The position numbers were made by a program, and so were the translations under genes. From Trogon surrucura (Eukaryota > Chordata > Aves > Trogoniformes > Trogonidae): a stretch of 64,000 nucleotides of DNA. The number at the start of each line of letters is the position of its first letter. Position 1 is the stretch's first letter. The stretch covers positions 4,743,501-4,807,500 of the forward strand of contig CM036642.1 of the NCBI GenBank assembly GCA_020746105.1, in the 5' to 3' direction. This document shows, piece by piece, positions 1-13,600 of the stretch. Below the pieces are notes generated by a model, which ran no database searches, had not been told where the DNA came from, and was given only the letters and a program-made list of their open reading frames with translations.

Positions 1-3000
1 AATGTAAGTGGCACTGATAATAAAGGACAGAGTGGTGTATCGACGCATTGTGATCTGCCTGTGTTTACTGTCGGGCAAACTGGGCTGATTGATGGTTGAG
101 AGGGGAGAAACATGAGCCCTAAGCAGCAGCTGGTGAATTGCACCAGTTAAGTGGGAATAGCAAGGGCACCTGCAACTGGCAGGAGATTTGCAACTGAGCT
201 GCTGCTCTTCTTTCACCTGTAGAAAATACTAGATAATGACACTTAATTGTAATTATCACTAAAGGATTACATCTGCTAGAAAAATGTGTTGACCCTGAAA
301 GGTCATTTTCCTCCCGCGTATCATTGGCTGTTAGTTGAGGGCACAGAGATATGTGCTCCTGACCTTCACGGCTGTTTTTCTATAGCCAGCGGGTCTGAGG
401 CACTTCTTCAGGCTGGGTGCTGAACAAAGGATGAAAAGTAAAATCCTGCTCTGAGATGCTCTGTGCTTACTGAAGTGCTGAGCTGTAATTTGCCAGCAGA
501 AGGGCCTGCAAGGTGGGAAATTCCTTACAACTGCAGGTGGCTCCTAGTACCTTGCATGAAAAATCTTCCCCTGCCCCGCTAAATCTCTTAAGGCTTCCAG
601 AGTGACTTGGATATAAACACCCTGCAGTGATCTGCCGAGGAGCTGAATCAGTCTGGCCTCAAATTTCTTTCAGGTAAGGGAACTGCTCTTCCCACTGCCG
701 AGTACAGGTAAACCTTGCCTTTTTTTGGAACATAAAGCTGTGTTAGCATAAATAGGATTAAGCTTAACTCCACCATAATCCTAGTAACGTGTGCTCTGCA
801 TAGTAACTCTTAGACTAGGCTGATATGGTTTTCTTCTGAAAATCCTGGTTTTGAAAAAAAACCAACCTGGTGCAGCAGTAGAGTAGTGTAAGCACGGTTA
901 AGTCTAAGGTTTGGCTGAATAGAAGCTCAAACCAAAATGCACAGAGAAGCAGAAAACTGCTTAGTGGTCAGTGCTTGAAGGAAGAATTATTTGGCTGGTT
1001 ATTCAGTTTTTATGAAGGAGGAGGTTGAGCTAGATAGAACAGTAGCTGTTCCCTCCCTGATGGCTCTGGGATGTAACTGTCAGCCATATCGGGTTATAAA
1101 CAAGGGGGAGCTCTTCAGGATTTCTTCAATCCTGTAATGTTCAGAGGTTCTGCAGGAAGCTGTGGTAGCATAGTTGCAGTTGGTGTAACAGGTCCCACAG
1201 GATTTTTTTCCTTCAACTAGAAAGACAAAAGTTAAACAAGAGGAGTGTTAAAATTTGAGCAGCGATGTCAGCAGGGGACTCGAGTCAGTTTGGGGGACTA
1301 CCGTGTCCAGTCTCTTAGGCACAAAGGCTCACTCTGCATCCTTTTTTTTTTCAGTCTGGGTTGTGTTCTCCTACTTGCTCTGCCTCTGGGGTTAGTGCCT
1401 CTTTTTGCTGATTATTTAGAAGGCACAAAATGTCCTATTCTGATGTTGGGAAGCAGTGTGAAAGCCCAGCAGGGACAGCCTTGGAAAAGGGAAGGAGGAG
1501 TCCTGTTGAGCTGTGTCATCCATCTCCTTGCGTGTTCCTAACCTCCTTTCTCTTCTCCTTGGAATCTTGTTAACTAAGAGGAGCTGAAACCTATGTGAGA
1601 CTGGATGGGGACACATGCAGTGTTTGAGCAGGGATGCCTGCAGCCACAATGGTGATGGAGAACGTGTCTTTTGTGTGTATTTCTGTGGACAAGCACAGAC
1701 TAGGGAGTGTTTTTGTGGGATGGAATAGGCTGTGTAGGACTGGTGTTGTCATGGCAGAATACATCTTAGCAAATCTTTATTTCTCTGTGCTGGAAGATGA
1801 TACCTGGGGTACTTTTCAGAATAGATGCCATGAATTATGTCCATCCAAGTAGCAGATCATGTTGTTGTGGTCGTACTTAGAGCTGTTCAGTTGTGATTTA
1901 AGATGGCCATCCTAAGTTTTGAAACAAATGGAATTTCCAGGGAGTGAAAGAAGGGAATTTTCTTAAAGGGTCTAGCTCTTTAAACTGAATCTGTGGCTGT
2001 GGATGAAGGCCTTGTGCTTGTGTTGAAGGTGTGGGTCTTTATGGCATGGCCCATGATGTCCTTGATATTGCCAGTTTATGCCAGCTGACGAGGAAGCCAC
2101 AGACAGTGGTGAAGCAAAGCATTTTTTGATTCATTAGCCTTAAAATTGCTGTTGCGATTTCTGCTGAGCAGCTTGGGGGGCACTGTCCCTTTGCATGTTT
2201 AACACCCCCTTGCAACTTTTAGGTCTTTTATATCTGTTATTTTCTTGGTAAATTCAATCACCTGTTCACATTAGCTCCCAGAAGTGACAGCTTACTCCCT
2301 GAGTTTTTACCTTTGCAGCAATCCAAGTCTCTTGCTAAAGTAAGTGATCTAGGTTTTGGATACAAAATCAGGAAATGCTGGTCAGTCCATCTCTCTGAAC
2401 TTCTGCTGGAAAATCTTATGCTTTGGTGGGGGAAAAAAAAAGCAAAAAACCCCAAACACAGCAGCTAGTGGTATGAAATTACTTCGTAATGGTGACATTC
2501 ATGTTCCATTGCCTCAAAATCCTCCTTTTAATCATAACTGTTTAAAATGTCACTCCTAAATCCCAGTGCACTTTTTTTTTCTTCTAATAATAATGTCAAC
2601 CTGCTAATGCTTTTAAGAGAGACTGGAAGTTTGCCAAAAATACTTTCTTACGCACGCATCAAGAATGTTCAGAGAACAGAAATAGAAAACAAACTGCGTG
2701 GTGAATGGTTCTGTATTTCCTTTGAATGAAAACAGAAGTGTCTGAATGGAAGAACCGGGTACACTCCTATGAAAACTTCATGTTTTCTGTAGGATATGAG
2801 GGGATATGCCCATGTGGAATTAGTACAAGGTAACAGTTTAGAACTTTGCAAAATTATTTGAAAAATGACAGCAAGCTACTAAACACCACTGTGATAAGGC
2901 TTTTTCCCTAAATTACGTGAATTTCAGTTGCAGTTTTCATGCTGGAATGCCGTTCAGTACAACTTTTATTTATGAATCTAGATATTTCTATGATGCTGTA

Positions 3001-4676
3001 TTATTATGAGCAAACTTGACTCTTTTCTCTGGTACTTGCTTAAATAAATTAAAGCTGTATTGAATCGTAATGGAAGGCTTGTGGTCTCTCTGGCATTACA
3101 CTGTTGTGACACTGAACCTCGGTGCCTGCGTGATCCGTTAAAATACAGTTGCAAAAGGTAGTTTGCAACTGGCAAATCACCATTGCTGTTCTGAAAATCG
3201 GCACAGGATCATCAACTTGGGCACGATAGAGTCAAGGCTTGCTGATCAACCACAGTGCCCAGTTGCATTAAGTGGAAAAATTAAAACCTCTGATACAGGG
3301 CAGGCAAAACTGTCACACGTCTTTGCCTTTACAGCCAAAGAAGAGCATTTAGATCAAATCCACGTGATGGGCCGAGTGTGCTCCGGCAAGCCGTGCATCA
3401 GATCTGCCTCTTCTGCTTCCTCTTTTCTCAAAAGCCATCAGGCTATCCCCCAAGCTCATCTCCTCTTTTCTGCCCTCCAGCTCTCTGCTGAGTGAGTGGA
3501 ACTGATTGAATGCAGGTCCGGTTACCTTTCTGAACCAGCAGACCGAACCATGGTGTGATTAGAGCTGGATTTCCTATGTCAGGCTAATTAAGAGTGAAAC
3601 TGTGATCAGACTTTGGTGAGCTGTAAAAGCATAAACTCTGACTGACATTTACTGAGACAATATGGAATGGAGACTTAAAACCTGCTGCATTGGCAGAATA
3701 ATGGGAAGCTTAGTGAAAAGGGAGGTAATCCCATAAATGGACAGGTTTATTTACCCTCCCTCATGTACCACACCAGCCCTGCCCATGGGGATTTCACTTA
3801 TTACCAGTGCTCCTCCTGGCCATGGAAGTGCTACTAAGAGGGGGATGGAAAAGGAAAGGTCCCGTGAATCTGTGCTTTGCCTTTCATTCACTTAATGCCA
3901 AATGGGTCCTCACACTGACTAAAAGCCCAAGTTTCCATTTCCCTCGTCTTGCCTTTGTAGAAACACAGGCAGCTGTATGAAGCAGCATCTGGTATGGCCT
4001 GCTGGAAGAGCAGTGCTCCTTGCTCTCAGGTCTTGCAGCTGTTAGGAGCTGTGGCGAGCAAGCTTCCACATGTACAAAAATAGAAATTGGGCCATGTAGC
4101 TCCAAGGAAATGGAGGGACTATAGAGCAGGGTGTCTCCTCCCTGTTGCATGAACAGTTAGAAATGAGCAACGCTGGGAGTGTTAAGAAGGGAAACTGTTG
4201 TCTCTTCCAGGACATCTGTTTCAGTTGTTTCTTTTGGTAGGTGACATAGTTTAATGGGAAATTACACAGGTTTTCTTGTTTCTGCATTGTGGGTTTTCTA
4301 ATTTTTTTTATATGTGGAAGAAAATAATGTAGGTGGAGCACTAAATTATGTGAGCGACTCAGTTCTGCCACCAAAAATGAGGGAATGACATGTTTGGTAC
4401 CAACCTAGATTAAACGTAATGTAAAGCTTTCTTCTCAGCTGTCCTTAAATCATGAGTTCTGTCCTGCTGCCTGCTTGCTCTTCCTGCCCTGGCGTGGAGT
4501 GAGCTACACCACCGTGTGCAATGATGTCAGTTAGTGCTCAGCAGGTTTTGGGATGAGACCATTGGTGTTTGTTTTAAAGGGTAAAAAACCAAAGAGATCT
4601 GTGAAGATCAAAGAGAAAAGTGAGAGCTGTGCAACTTCTGAAATGGCAGTGACACGCGAATGTTTTCTGTTTTCAG
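1..4676. other. DIXDC1 5' intron or upstream sequence, no exon recognised
   Basis: No coding exon could be supported here. The first DIXDC1 exon in the window opens at 4677 directly after a polypyrimidine tract and AG, inside the CH domain. The roughly 20 N-terminal residues of the long isoform must therefore lie upstream of the window or in an exon I failed to spot. Short open frames here have no recognisable similarity and look random. The sequence is AT-rich with simple poly-T and poly-A runs. Confidence 0.6.
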
Positions 4677-7600
4677 CAACAACTGCAGGCATATGTGGCC
4701 TGGGTGAATTCCCAGCTGAAGAAGAAGCCAGCAATAAAGCCAGTCCAAGACCTGAGACGAGATCTCCAAGATGGAGTCGTTCTTGCTTTGCTCATTGAGA
4801 TTGTAGGTCAGTAATACCATATGGCACTATTTTTCATCTTGCAGTTTTAGATTTCGTGTAGAAGAGGCTGGCCTCGGCTCTGACACCTGTCAGGCATGCT
4901 AGCAGATGTTAATGATGGTGTCAGAGCTTGGGGGGGATGGGGAGAAGGAATAACTTTATCAGAAAACAGTCATAAAGGAAGTTATAAATGCAATTGTATT
5001 GATGTCCTTACGTTTTAGCAAACAGTTGCAACAGGTGTGCTGAAACCTATCAGGGACCATATTAACTTTCACAAAGCTGGAATGGTTATGAAAGAACTTA
5101 CCGTGTAGAAGATTGGCATTACTGTGGCATTTTTGGAAGAATGACTTGCTTGCTGGGATACTCTCTTCTTCCTGGGTTCACCTTCACTCCAGAATTGTCT
5201 GCCTCCTCCCCCTGAGCAGCACTAGGGGCTGGGGACAGGGGGTTGTGGTCAGTTCATTGTGTGTTGTCTCTGCACCTCGCACTCCCTTCCTCCTCACGCT
5301 CTTCCTTTGCTCCAGTGTGGGGTCCTATGCACAGGAGACAGCCCACCATGAACTTCTCCGACACCATGGCCTGCAGTTCTTCATGAACTGCTCCAGTGTG
5401 GGTCTCTTCCACATGGTGCAGTCCCTCGGGACCAGACTGCTCCAGCATGAGTCCCCTGTGGGGTCACAGGTCCTGCCAGCAAACCTGCTTCAGTGTGGGG
5501 TCTCCACAGCCTCCTTCAGGGCACATCCACTTGTTCCACAGAAATCACCCTTGTAGCCCCACCCCCAGCTACCAAAGCCTTTCCGTATAAACCAAATATA
5601 GTCTCCAACCTCATTATTCCTGGTACTGAATACTTTATAAGCGGCACAAGAAGCTATGTATGCCTCCTGCAGTACCCAGAAAGGAGATAAAATCAAGTCA
5701 TACAAGTATAGCAATCCCTGTGACAGCACCAAGTGGTTCAGTTCTTCTCTAATAAAGTTTTTTTCACTCCTTTAGCTGGTGAGAAGTTGGATGGCATTCG
5801 GGTCAACCCTATCAGCCAGCAGGAGATGAAGGAAAATGTGGAGAAAGTCCTACAGTTTGTGGCATCAAAAAAGATCCGCATGCATCAGACATCAGCAAAA
5901 GGTACGTGTCCCTGGCATTCATTGTTTCATATCAAGCAGATAATGTATTTGCTTGTAGGGGGGAGTTTTGTTGGTTTTCCTCCTGTGGTTTAGCAATGGG
6001 TTTTGGGTTGAATGATAGGCCCTGTTCCTTACTGTTTGCTGGTTGTACTGGGAAGGGATACAGTTCTGATTGCCCATGGCCCTCCAGATGAGGAGGAGGG
6101 GAAGAATGCTGAGACAGACTACACAGAGTGCATGACCTTTGTTGTTAGCAGGAGAGCTCAAGCTGTTGGTTTATAGACCTTAGTGAGAGGCTTAGCGTTT
6201 AAATATAGAGTAATTGGTGCTGTTCCCACAGTACTGCTGCTGGCAGAGTGGAGGCTGTACTGTTTTCTTCTGTCGTGTTGCAAGTTGTCTTTCTAGCTCT
6301 TGACTGGTAAAAGTTTTGCAAAAGCAAAGATATCAAGCTGGATATGCAATGAAATGATGTCATGTGGTCACAGGATAGAACACAGGCATGAGGCTCTGGG
6401 ACACACACTCCAGAGCTCCAGTCCTAGTTCTGACATCCTAGGACTTCAAATGATTCACACGAACTTTTGGCTTCTTGTTCTCTGTGAGTTATGGGGAGGT
6501 GATGGTCACTGTGACCTGTTTTGGGCTACTTCTAATGTTTTGGATACTAAAGGAAATAATAACCAGCCTTCATGCCTCCAGCACTTATGATTTTTTTTTT
6601 CCCAGGCTGCCTTTGATATTTGGACACCCTGTCCTATTATTTTAATGGACTTTGACTATCTCAGTTGACTAAATTGCTCTGAGAAATCCTAGTTTGAAAG
6701 AATGGATGATCTTTGTAGTGAATTTAAGATCAAGGTGTTTGAGCTAGTTTGTATGCTGGGCAAGTGTCTAGTGTGATATTATTAAAACTGACTAGTTAAC
6801 GCTTAAAAGGCGCTACAGTTTACGGTACAGGATGCTATTGCTGAGGAAATACATTGCTGTTCTCTGGTTTTTAGTGTTTAAAAAAATGCAGATTCCATAT
6901 GCTAGTTGAAGTGACTGTTGGGACGATGGTAGTGTTCAGTAACTGCTGTGCTTTTCTGGTGAGCATTCAGTAATTATCACGTTGCATAGCCTGCTGGAAA
7001 TGGCCCTAGAGGGAAGGCTCAGGTCTGTTCAAAGCATTTAAACTTGTACAAACCAAGCAGAGCTCTAATTCTTTCATAGTCCTCTTTTATTGGCATGGCC
7101 CCATTGTGTTTAATTATTTTTGTGCTTGTTGGCCAGATACAGCTCCGGTGGGAACTTTGTGTTAATGGCATTGTCCTGGGCTTTATTTGCATTTTGCAGA
7201 TATTGTTGATGGGAACTTAAAATCTATCATGAGGTTAATCCTGGCCTTAGCTGCTCATTTCAAACCAGGCTCTGGGAGAGCAGTGAATCATGGCTCTGCT
7301 GGCGTGGTGGGGAAGAGCTTGTCTGCATCCTCTGCCAGTTACAGGCCTCGCTCAGCGGCTGCGGTGGCCCAAGGGGCTGTGGCTGCTCTGGCAGATGTTC
7401 GTCAAGACGTCTTGCAATCCGGCCGAGATGTTTTCCGACACCGACAGAGGTAATGAGTTTTCCCTGGTTACGTGAGGTCAGGGGATGTTTCCAGGTGAAC
7501 GCAGTTTATTTAAAAATAGATGCCTCTTTATCCTGACAATTCCTGGTGTAAGGTAACTCTCCTATTGTGCAAGCAAATAGAGGCAAACCACTGCCGTCTC

Positions 7601-10600
7601 ACTGAAATCTAAATAGAAAATGGCCTGAAAAAGGGGAGTACTGACCCAGCCTGGCAGCCTCGTGACGACTGCGTGTGTCCCAGGTTCTTTTCAGGTTTTA
7701 CAGCAAAATAACTGTTGGATCTCTGTTATCTCATTGGAAAAGAACGGTTCTTTACGGCCGAGCCGGAGGGAACTCTGCATTATTTTCTCCATTTCATGCT
7801 AAGCACAGTGCCCTTTCTTGGTGCTGTCTGCTTGGACACATTCTCATTTCAAGTGAAAATTTGAAAGTAAGGTCTTAACTGCAGGTACTGGTCACAGATC
7901 TGGGAGCAGTTACTACTAGGATGGAGGCACTGAGCCGGTTGCATAAGTACTCAAGGGAGTACTCTTGAAGAAGTTTGGAAATGAGATTGAAATGGTATAT
8001 TTTGTTGAAAAGTTAGAGGTTTCTCTTGCAAAGGCCTTGGGCCAGGAGTCCTTCAGAAAAGCTGGTCCATGTGCTATTTGCTAATTTTTTTATTTTCCTG
8101 GCCTTCCCAGAACTTTTGTAGTTTTACACTCACAGAATTAGGGATGAGTTTAAAAGGGGAGGGCCTGTTTGCCTGTGTTTCCCTCACACCAAGAGGATGG
8201 GATGGAGCTCCCCGATAGGAGAATTGTCTTAACTGGCAGTTTTCTAGCTGTCCCCTCCTTCTTACCTTCCTTTCATTAGCTTTTCTACCCTCCTTCTTGG
8301 AGACAAGAAGACTTTCTGCTCCTGTCAGGTGAGACTTCCCTCATTCTATGATAATTATCTGCAGAAATAGCAGCATGGATGAGGAGATTGAAAACCCCTA
8401 TTGGAGTGTCCGGGCACTGGTGCAGCAGTACGAGGGGCAGCAGAACATGCCACTGGAGTCCCACTCTTCCAGGTAAGGGACTTTGTTGCCAAGATGTGTC
8501 CCCTCGTGGTCCTTTGTCTGACATTCCCTGAAGTGCCCTTTCTAATGACTGTGATCTGGTTAGTTCTGATAGAGAAGAGGATTCCAGGCATATAGTCTCC
8601 TGCCTGAGCTGGAGAATGAAGCTTCAGGAACCAACACGAAGCTTGCAGCTGTGAACCTGAGCAGTGTTTTCCAGTTTCAACACGTTACACTGATGCTTTA
8701 CAAGCTCTTCTTACTACCCTTTGCTTTGGGGCAGAAGTAAAAACTCTTGCCCCAATTTACTTGAGCAGTGGTGAAGGAAGACACATGGCTGTGGTGTTTA
8801 TTTTCATGATTGTAGGAGGGGCAGTGTAGCTGAAGGGGTTTTTGAAGAGAAACTGTACTACAGTGGGAGAGCTGATCCAGCATTGATAGCTTCATAATAA
8901 AGGACAGCTTTTCCTGTTTCTCCCAGGGAATGAGCAACTGGCTTGAAGACAAGGGACTGTGTAACTGAACATACTAGATCTCCCTCTGGTTGTGATGCTT
9001 TGCTCCATTTAATCTAAGAGGACAGAGCTGCACGGACATAGCTGCAGCTCTCTTTGCTTCACAGTTTCCTGTCCCCAGCATAAGCCCCAACTGCTTTGTT
9101 GTCTACTTGTCCTGCCTGGGATGCTCCCTGAGGGTGCCTCAGCTAGCTTCCCTTCGGCCCCCCAATATGTACAGGAGTGAGGAGGTTCATTTTCCTGGGA
9201 CAGATTGGCACTGACAGTTTCTCAGCAGGCAGAATATCTCCACAGGATTTCTCAAGCTGCTTTTGATGCTCCATAGTACGAAGAGACCTCCATGTATCAG
9301 AGAACTTAGGTTGCTTGACTCAATAGAGGAGAAGAAAACACTGGAGTAGTCTGTGTTTATTCTCCAAATTTGCTGTGTATAATTGTGAGGGGTTTTTTTA
9401 ATAAATACAGATTTATAATTCATAATTTATAATACTCTTCCAAATATGTTTGGAAGAGTGTGGGAACTCCATGTGAGACAGTATTGGAACACTGCCCCTG
9501 CATGATGTCAGTAGAGAGTGTACTTTTGAAGCTGTCGTTCCAGGGCAGATGCAAAAAATTCTGATCTTGGCAACAGGATTTCATGGCTAATATCACAGGA
9601 CTTTGGTGTTGACTCCTGAACCGTGATCTCATGGCACATGCTGCTCTTTCCACTCATTCTGCAATTTAAGGTAGCTGTAGTATCTGTGTGTACTCTTCTA
9701 CGCTGTAACGGATTGTCAGACAACTGCTGTTTGCTCATATGTGGCTGTATTTTGGTGGTGAGTGAAAATGTCTCTGCACATCCTAAATCTTTGTGTTGTG
9801 CTTTTTTTTGTTTGGTTGATTTTTTTTTTTTTTTCCTCGTGTCATGAATTCTCGTACCATATGGTAATGGAGATATTGCTGATAGGACATAATATGGAGA
9901 ATCTTTACATAAGTGATCAGTGATCTACCCAAAGAATCTGCTGATACCAGGCTTCATGGTTGAAAACAAGATGCTTGTTTCTTTTTCCTTCAGAGGGAAA
10001 CGTACTGGCTTAGTTATGAGTACTGACAGGGAGAAACAAGCCACTTCTTTTATTAGTGAGAGATATAGCTATTAACTGCAGCCACCCCCTCCATCTAATT
10101 GTGCTGCTGTCACGTCTGTCCCAGGGCAGCATCCCCTGCCTAGCATCAGCTCATTTCTGCATTAACTCTTCGGTAAGAGAGCTCACAGCCTGAACAACAG
10201 AATTCCCAGAGACAAAAGCTCTAATAAGCAAAGGCAATTGAAACGACTCGTGGAAAATTTGCCAAAATCAGATGCATTCCCAGGCCGCTGAGCCCCTCAC
10301 CCATCCATCTCGCTTTCCCCTCCCCTTCCACCAGCCTTCCCTCCCCCACGCCGAGCCGGGCGTCTCAGAGAAAAGGCTCAGCCTTGCACAGCCGGTGTGA
10401 CAGCGGGAGGGAGAGGGAGCTGGAGGCAGCGAGATAGAGCGAGCCGAGCGTGGGGCTGGGCATTGCTGCAGACCCTCTCCCGAGACCGCATCCGAGCCGG
10501 GAAGAGCCGGGAACCCACTGCTTGCCCGAGCACCGTCTCTTGGCTCTTCGCGGGCATCTGCAGCAGCTGCCTGGAGTCTGAAGAGGGCGGGATGGGATGA

Positions 10601-13600
10601 GAAGCACCGCTGGCCATCCAGATCGCGCTCCCTGGGATGAAAACAACTGGGCGTGCAGCGGATCAAGATGCAGCAGCGAGAGACAAATAACCCGAGAGGA
10701 AAACCAGCAGAAGCAAAACCCAGACTGCAGGATTCCCGGACTCTGGAATCAAATCCGTGTGTGAGGGCGGTTGATCCATCCTACGGTTTTGTGCAAAGAC
10801 CCTGAGGGTGGTGTTGTTGTTGCTGCTGTGAATCTTTCAGCTGATGTGAAGCAGTCTGGCTTGCAAATATTTCTCCAGGAGTTTGACAGGAGCTGGCGTC
10901 TTCTGCACGGAATTCTGAGCATGTGAAGGGACAAGGCATGTCTGTAGCCAGAATCCCGAGGCTCCCGTGGAAACGGATTCTGTGAGGCGAGAGGTTAAAG
11001 TGGGATCATGGGAGGGAAGCAGGTCAAATGGTGAGCGATTGTTGCCATTGTCATTTCAAACAGCAGGGATGGGGTGTTTATTAAAATTATGAGCATTTGT
11101 CACTGGGGCTCTTGCCCTAAAACCTTGACTGTGCAGGCACTGGCAACTCTGGGACATGGTGGGGAAAGGATATGGGTTAAGAAATCAGCTGGTAACACGA
11201 ATCAGGTGGAATGGTTTGCATCATAAATCTCTCTTAATTCATTTTAATTTCCTAGCATTTATTTCTGCATGCTTTATTCACGAAGTGATGTGTACTTTAA
11301 AGAACAAATCATGCCAGCGAGTATTTCATGCTCTGACAGGTTTGGTGACTTCAGGGCCTAACATATGAGACAACTTGACCTGTGCTACTGCTTCATCCGA
11401 GTGTGTCTCAGTGGTTCTTTCACAGTGTGGCATGGATTGAGAGGTTGTCACTGATGTCATGTGAATCCACTGGCTTTTTTAAATAGGGAAACTGTCTGGA
11501 AAGGGGACTGTGGGCATAGGAATGCCTAAGCAATTATCTGTAAAACTGTTGTGGAGACCTGTAGCCCACTTAACTCCACCTCCCTGCACCAGCTGGGATG
11601 CTTTGTATTTGCTTCAGGCTGTGGGTCCAGTGCTGAGAGGAAAGGAGCAGCCTTTGAAAGAGGAGAATGTTATTTCCAGGCTCTGTATCCCCTTATTTTT
11701 TGTCCTGCTCATTTTCTTTCCAGTTCTCTGCTCTTGCCCATTCATCAGTTTCACCACCTTCTCACCCAACAGTTGCTAATGTTGTTTTTCTAGGACAGTT
11801 CTCGTTCTTTCATCTTTTGCATGGATAAGAATCAGCAATACACTTCTCAGTGGCCTTATCAGGATGATGACACATTCAGAGTATCAGCTAAAAATATGCA
11901 GGGAGAACACTGAGATCTGTTCCTAGAAGGAAATAAAATCCCTCTTAGTTACTGGATGTGTTAGAGCAGCTAGACTTGCTGTTTGTTTCCGTGCTGTTCA
12001 AAAGTTTCATCCTTTCCTCTGACCCTTATTGTATAAAGCAAACTCAATAGTATTCTCTTGGCTCCCAAACAGTTATTTTAATCTTGCACTGTGTGCCCAT
12101 TCAGCAGCAAGCAGGAGCAGGACGCTTGTTACAAATGCTGTATAGAAGATGTGCCCAGAGACTGCTGTAATGGAGTCAGCCTTCCTGAAGGTAAATCCTT
12201 CAGCAGAGTCAGGTGGCCTCGACCTCTTTAACAATCATACATACCATGTTTGAGCAGGTGTGATGGGTTATGTCTGGCAGGATTTTGGTGGGGAGAGAGG
12301 GGGCTGTGGAGGTGGCTCCAATCAAAACTGCCAGAGCCTTGCCCAGCCCAGGTAAAAGTTGGACCCACTTCTGGCCAACGCCAGGCCAATCAGTGTCTCT
12401 GCAAATCAACATATTCAAGAAGGGAGACCTGTTGGGTCAGCCTCTCTTCTCTGTCTTTTGTGTTGAGCAGTTTTGTTTGATTTGGAAAGAAGAGGTAGGT
12501 GAGCAGAGCAGCCGTGTGGCCACCGAGTTCTTTGAGGAAGGGGGAGGACACCGGAGCAGAGCTGTCCCTAGGACCCGCGGTGGGATGGCGACTGAGATGC
12601 AGACTGAGAAGATCAGCAGAAGCGTAGGAACCAGTCTGTGGCCCGTGGAAGAACCCTCGAAGGAGCAGAGGACTGTGCCCACGCTGAGGACCACGCTGGA
12701 GCAAAGGAAGCATTTGAAGTGTGTGCCATGATTCCAAGGAAAGCTCACATGGGAACAGCTTGACTGTGGCCTGTGGGAGGTACCCACACATATGGGAAGG
12801 ACTCACAAGGAGCAAGTTTGAGGAGGACTGTCTCCTGTGAGAGGAACACCGTGTGGCAGCAGGGAAAGACTGTGAGGAGTCCTTTCTCCAAGGAGGAAGG
12901 AGCATCATGGACCAAGAGTAATGGACGGACTGCAGCTCCCCTGTGCTGCTGGGGGAGAGGAGATAGCTGCAAAAGAAGGGAGGGGTGGGGGCAAGGTGTG
13001 TTTAAGATCTGATCATATTTATTTCCCTCGCTATCGTACTCTGATCTCATTGATTTAGTTGAACTGGTGGTGGTATTATATTTATGGTTCTCACACTGAA
13101 TCTATTCTGTGCTTATGCCCATAAGCGGTAAGCGAGCCTTCCCTCTCCTTAATCTCAGTCCTGAAGCCCTTTTGTTGAATTTTCTCATCCCTGTCCTGAA
13201 AAGGGAAAGAGGCAGGAGTGAGCGAGCAACTACGTAGTTTGTGGTTGCCAGATGAGTGGGCTCAAACTGCTACAGCTGGAAAGAACAGCTACTGTAGCTG
13301 TTAGAGATCCCCATTAGAAGATGGTTATTCTTTCACTTGGAAAGTTGCATACATCTTTTCCTTTAATATGGTGAAAGTCCATTTAGTCTGGACCATTAAA
13401 GCTCGACTGCTTGAAGCTCTGTAATATAAGTGAGAAGTAGGCCAGCTCTGGCAGTGGGAGTGGGCCTGACAGGAGCTGCCTGCAAGTAGTTTCCATCTCT
13501 GTTGCAAGGCTTTTCTGATCCTGTGAGAGAGCTGTGGAATATGCTGCAGGATGGCTGGGAAGATGTAGAAAGCAAGCTGTCACAGCCTCTTATTTTTCTA

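Noticed and set aside
5113-5556. 147-codon plus-strand open frame before DIXDC1 exon 5776
   Set aside because: It overlaps the repeated LTR-like motif block; the similar peptide repeats arise from the DNA repeat, not from a protein.
12270-12908. 153- and 172-codon open frames as a novel gene
   Set aside because: They lie wholly inside the LTR 12259-13274 and show no splice or homology support.
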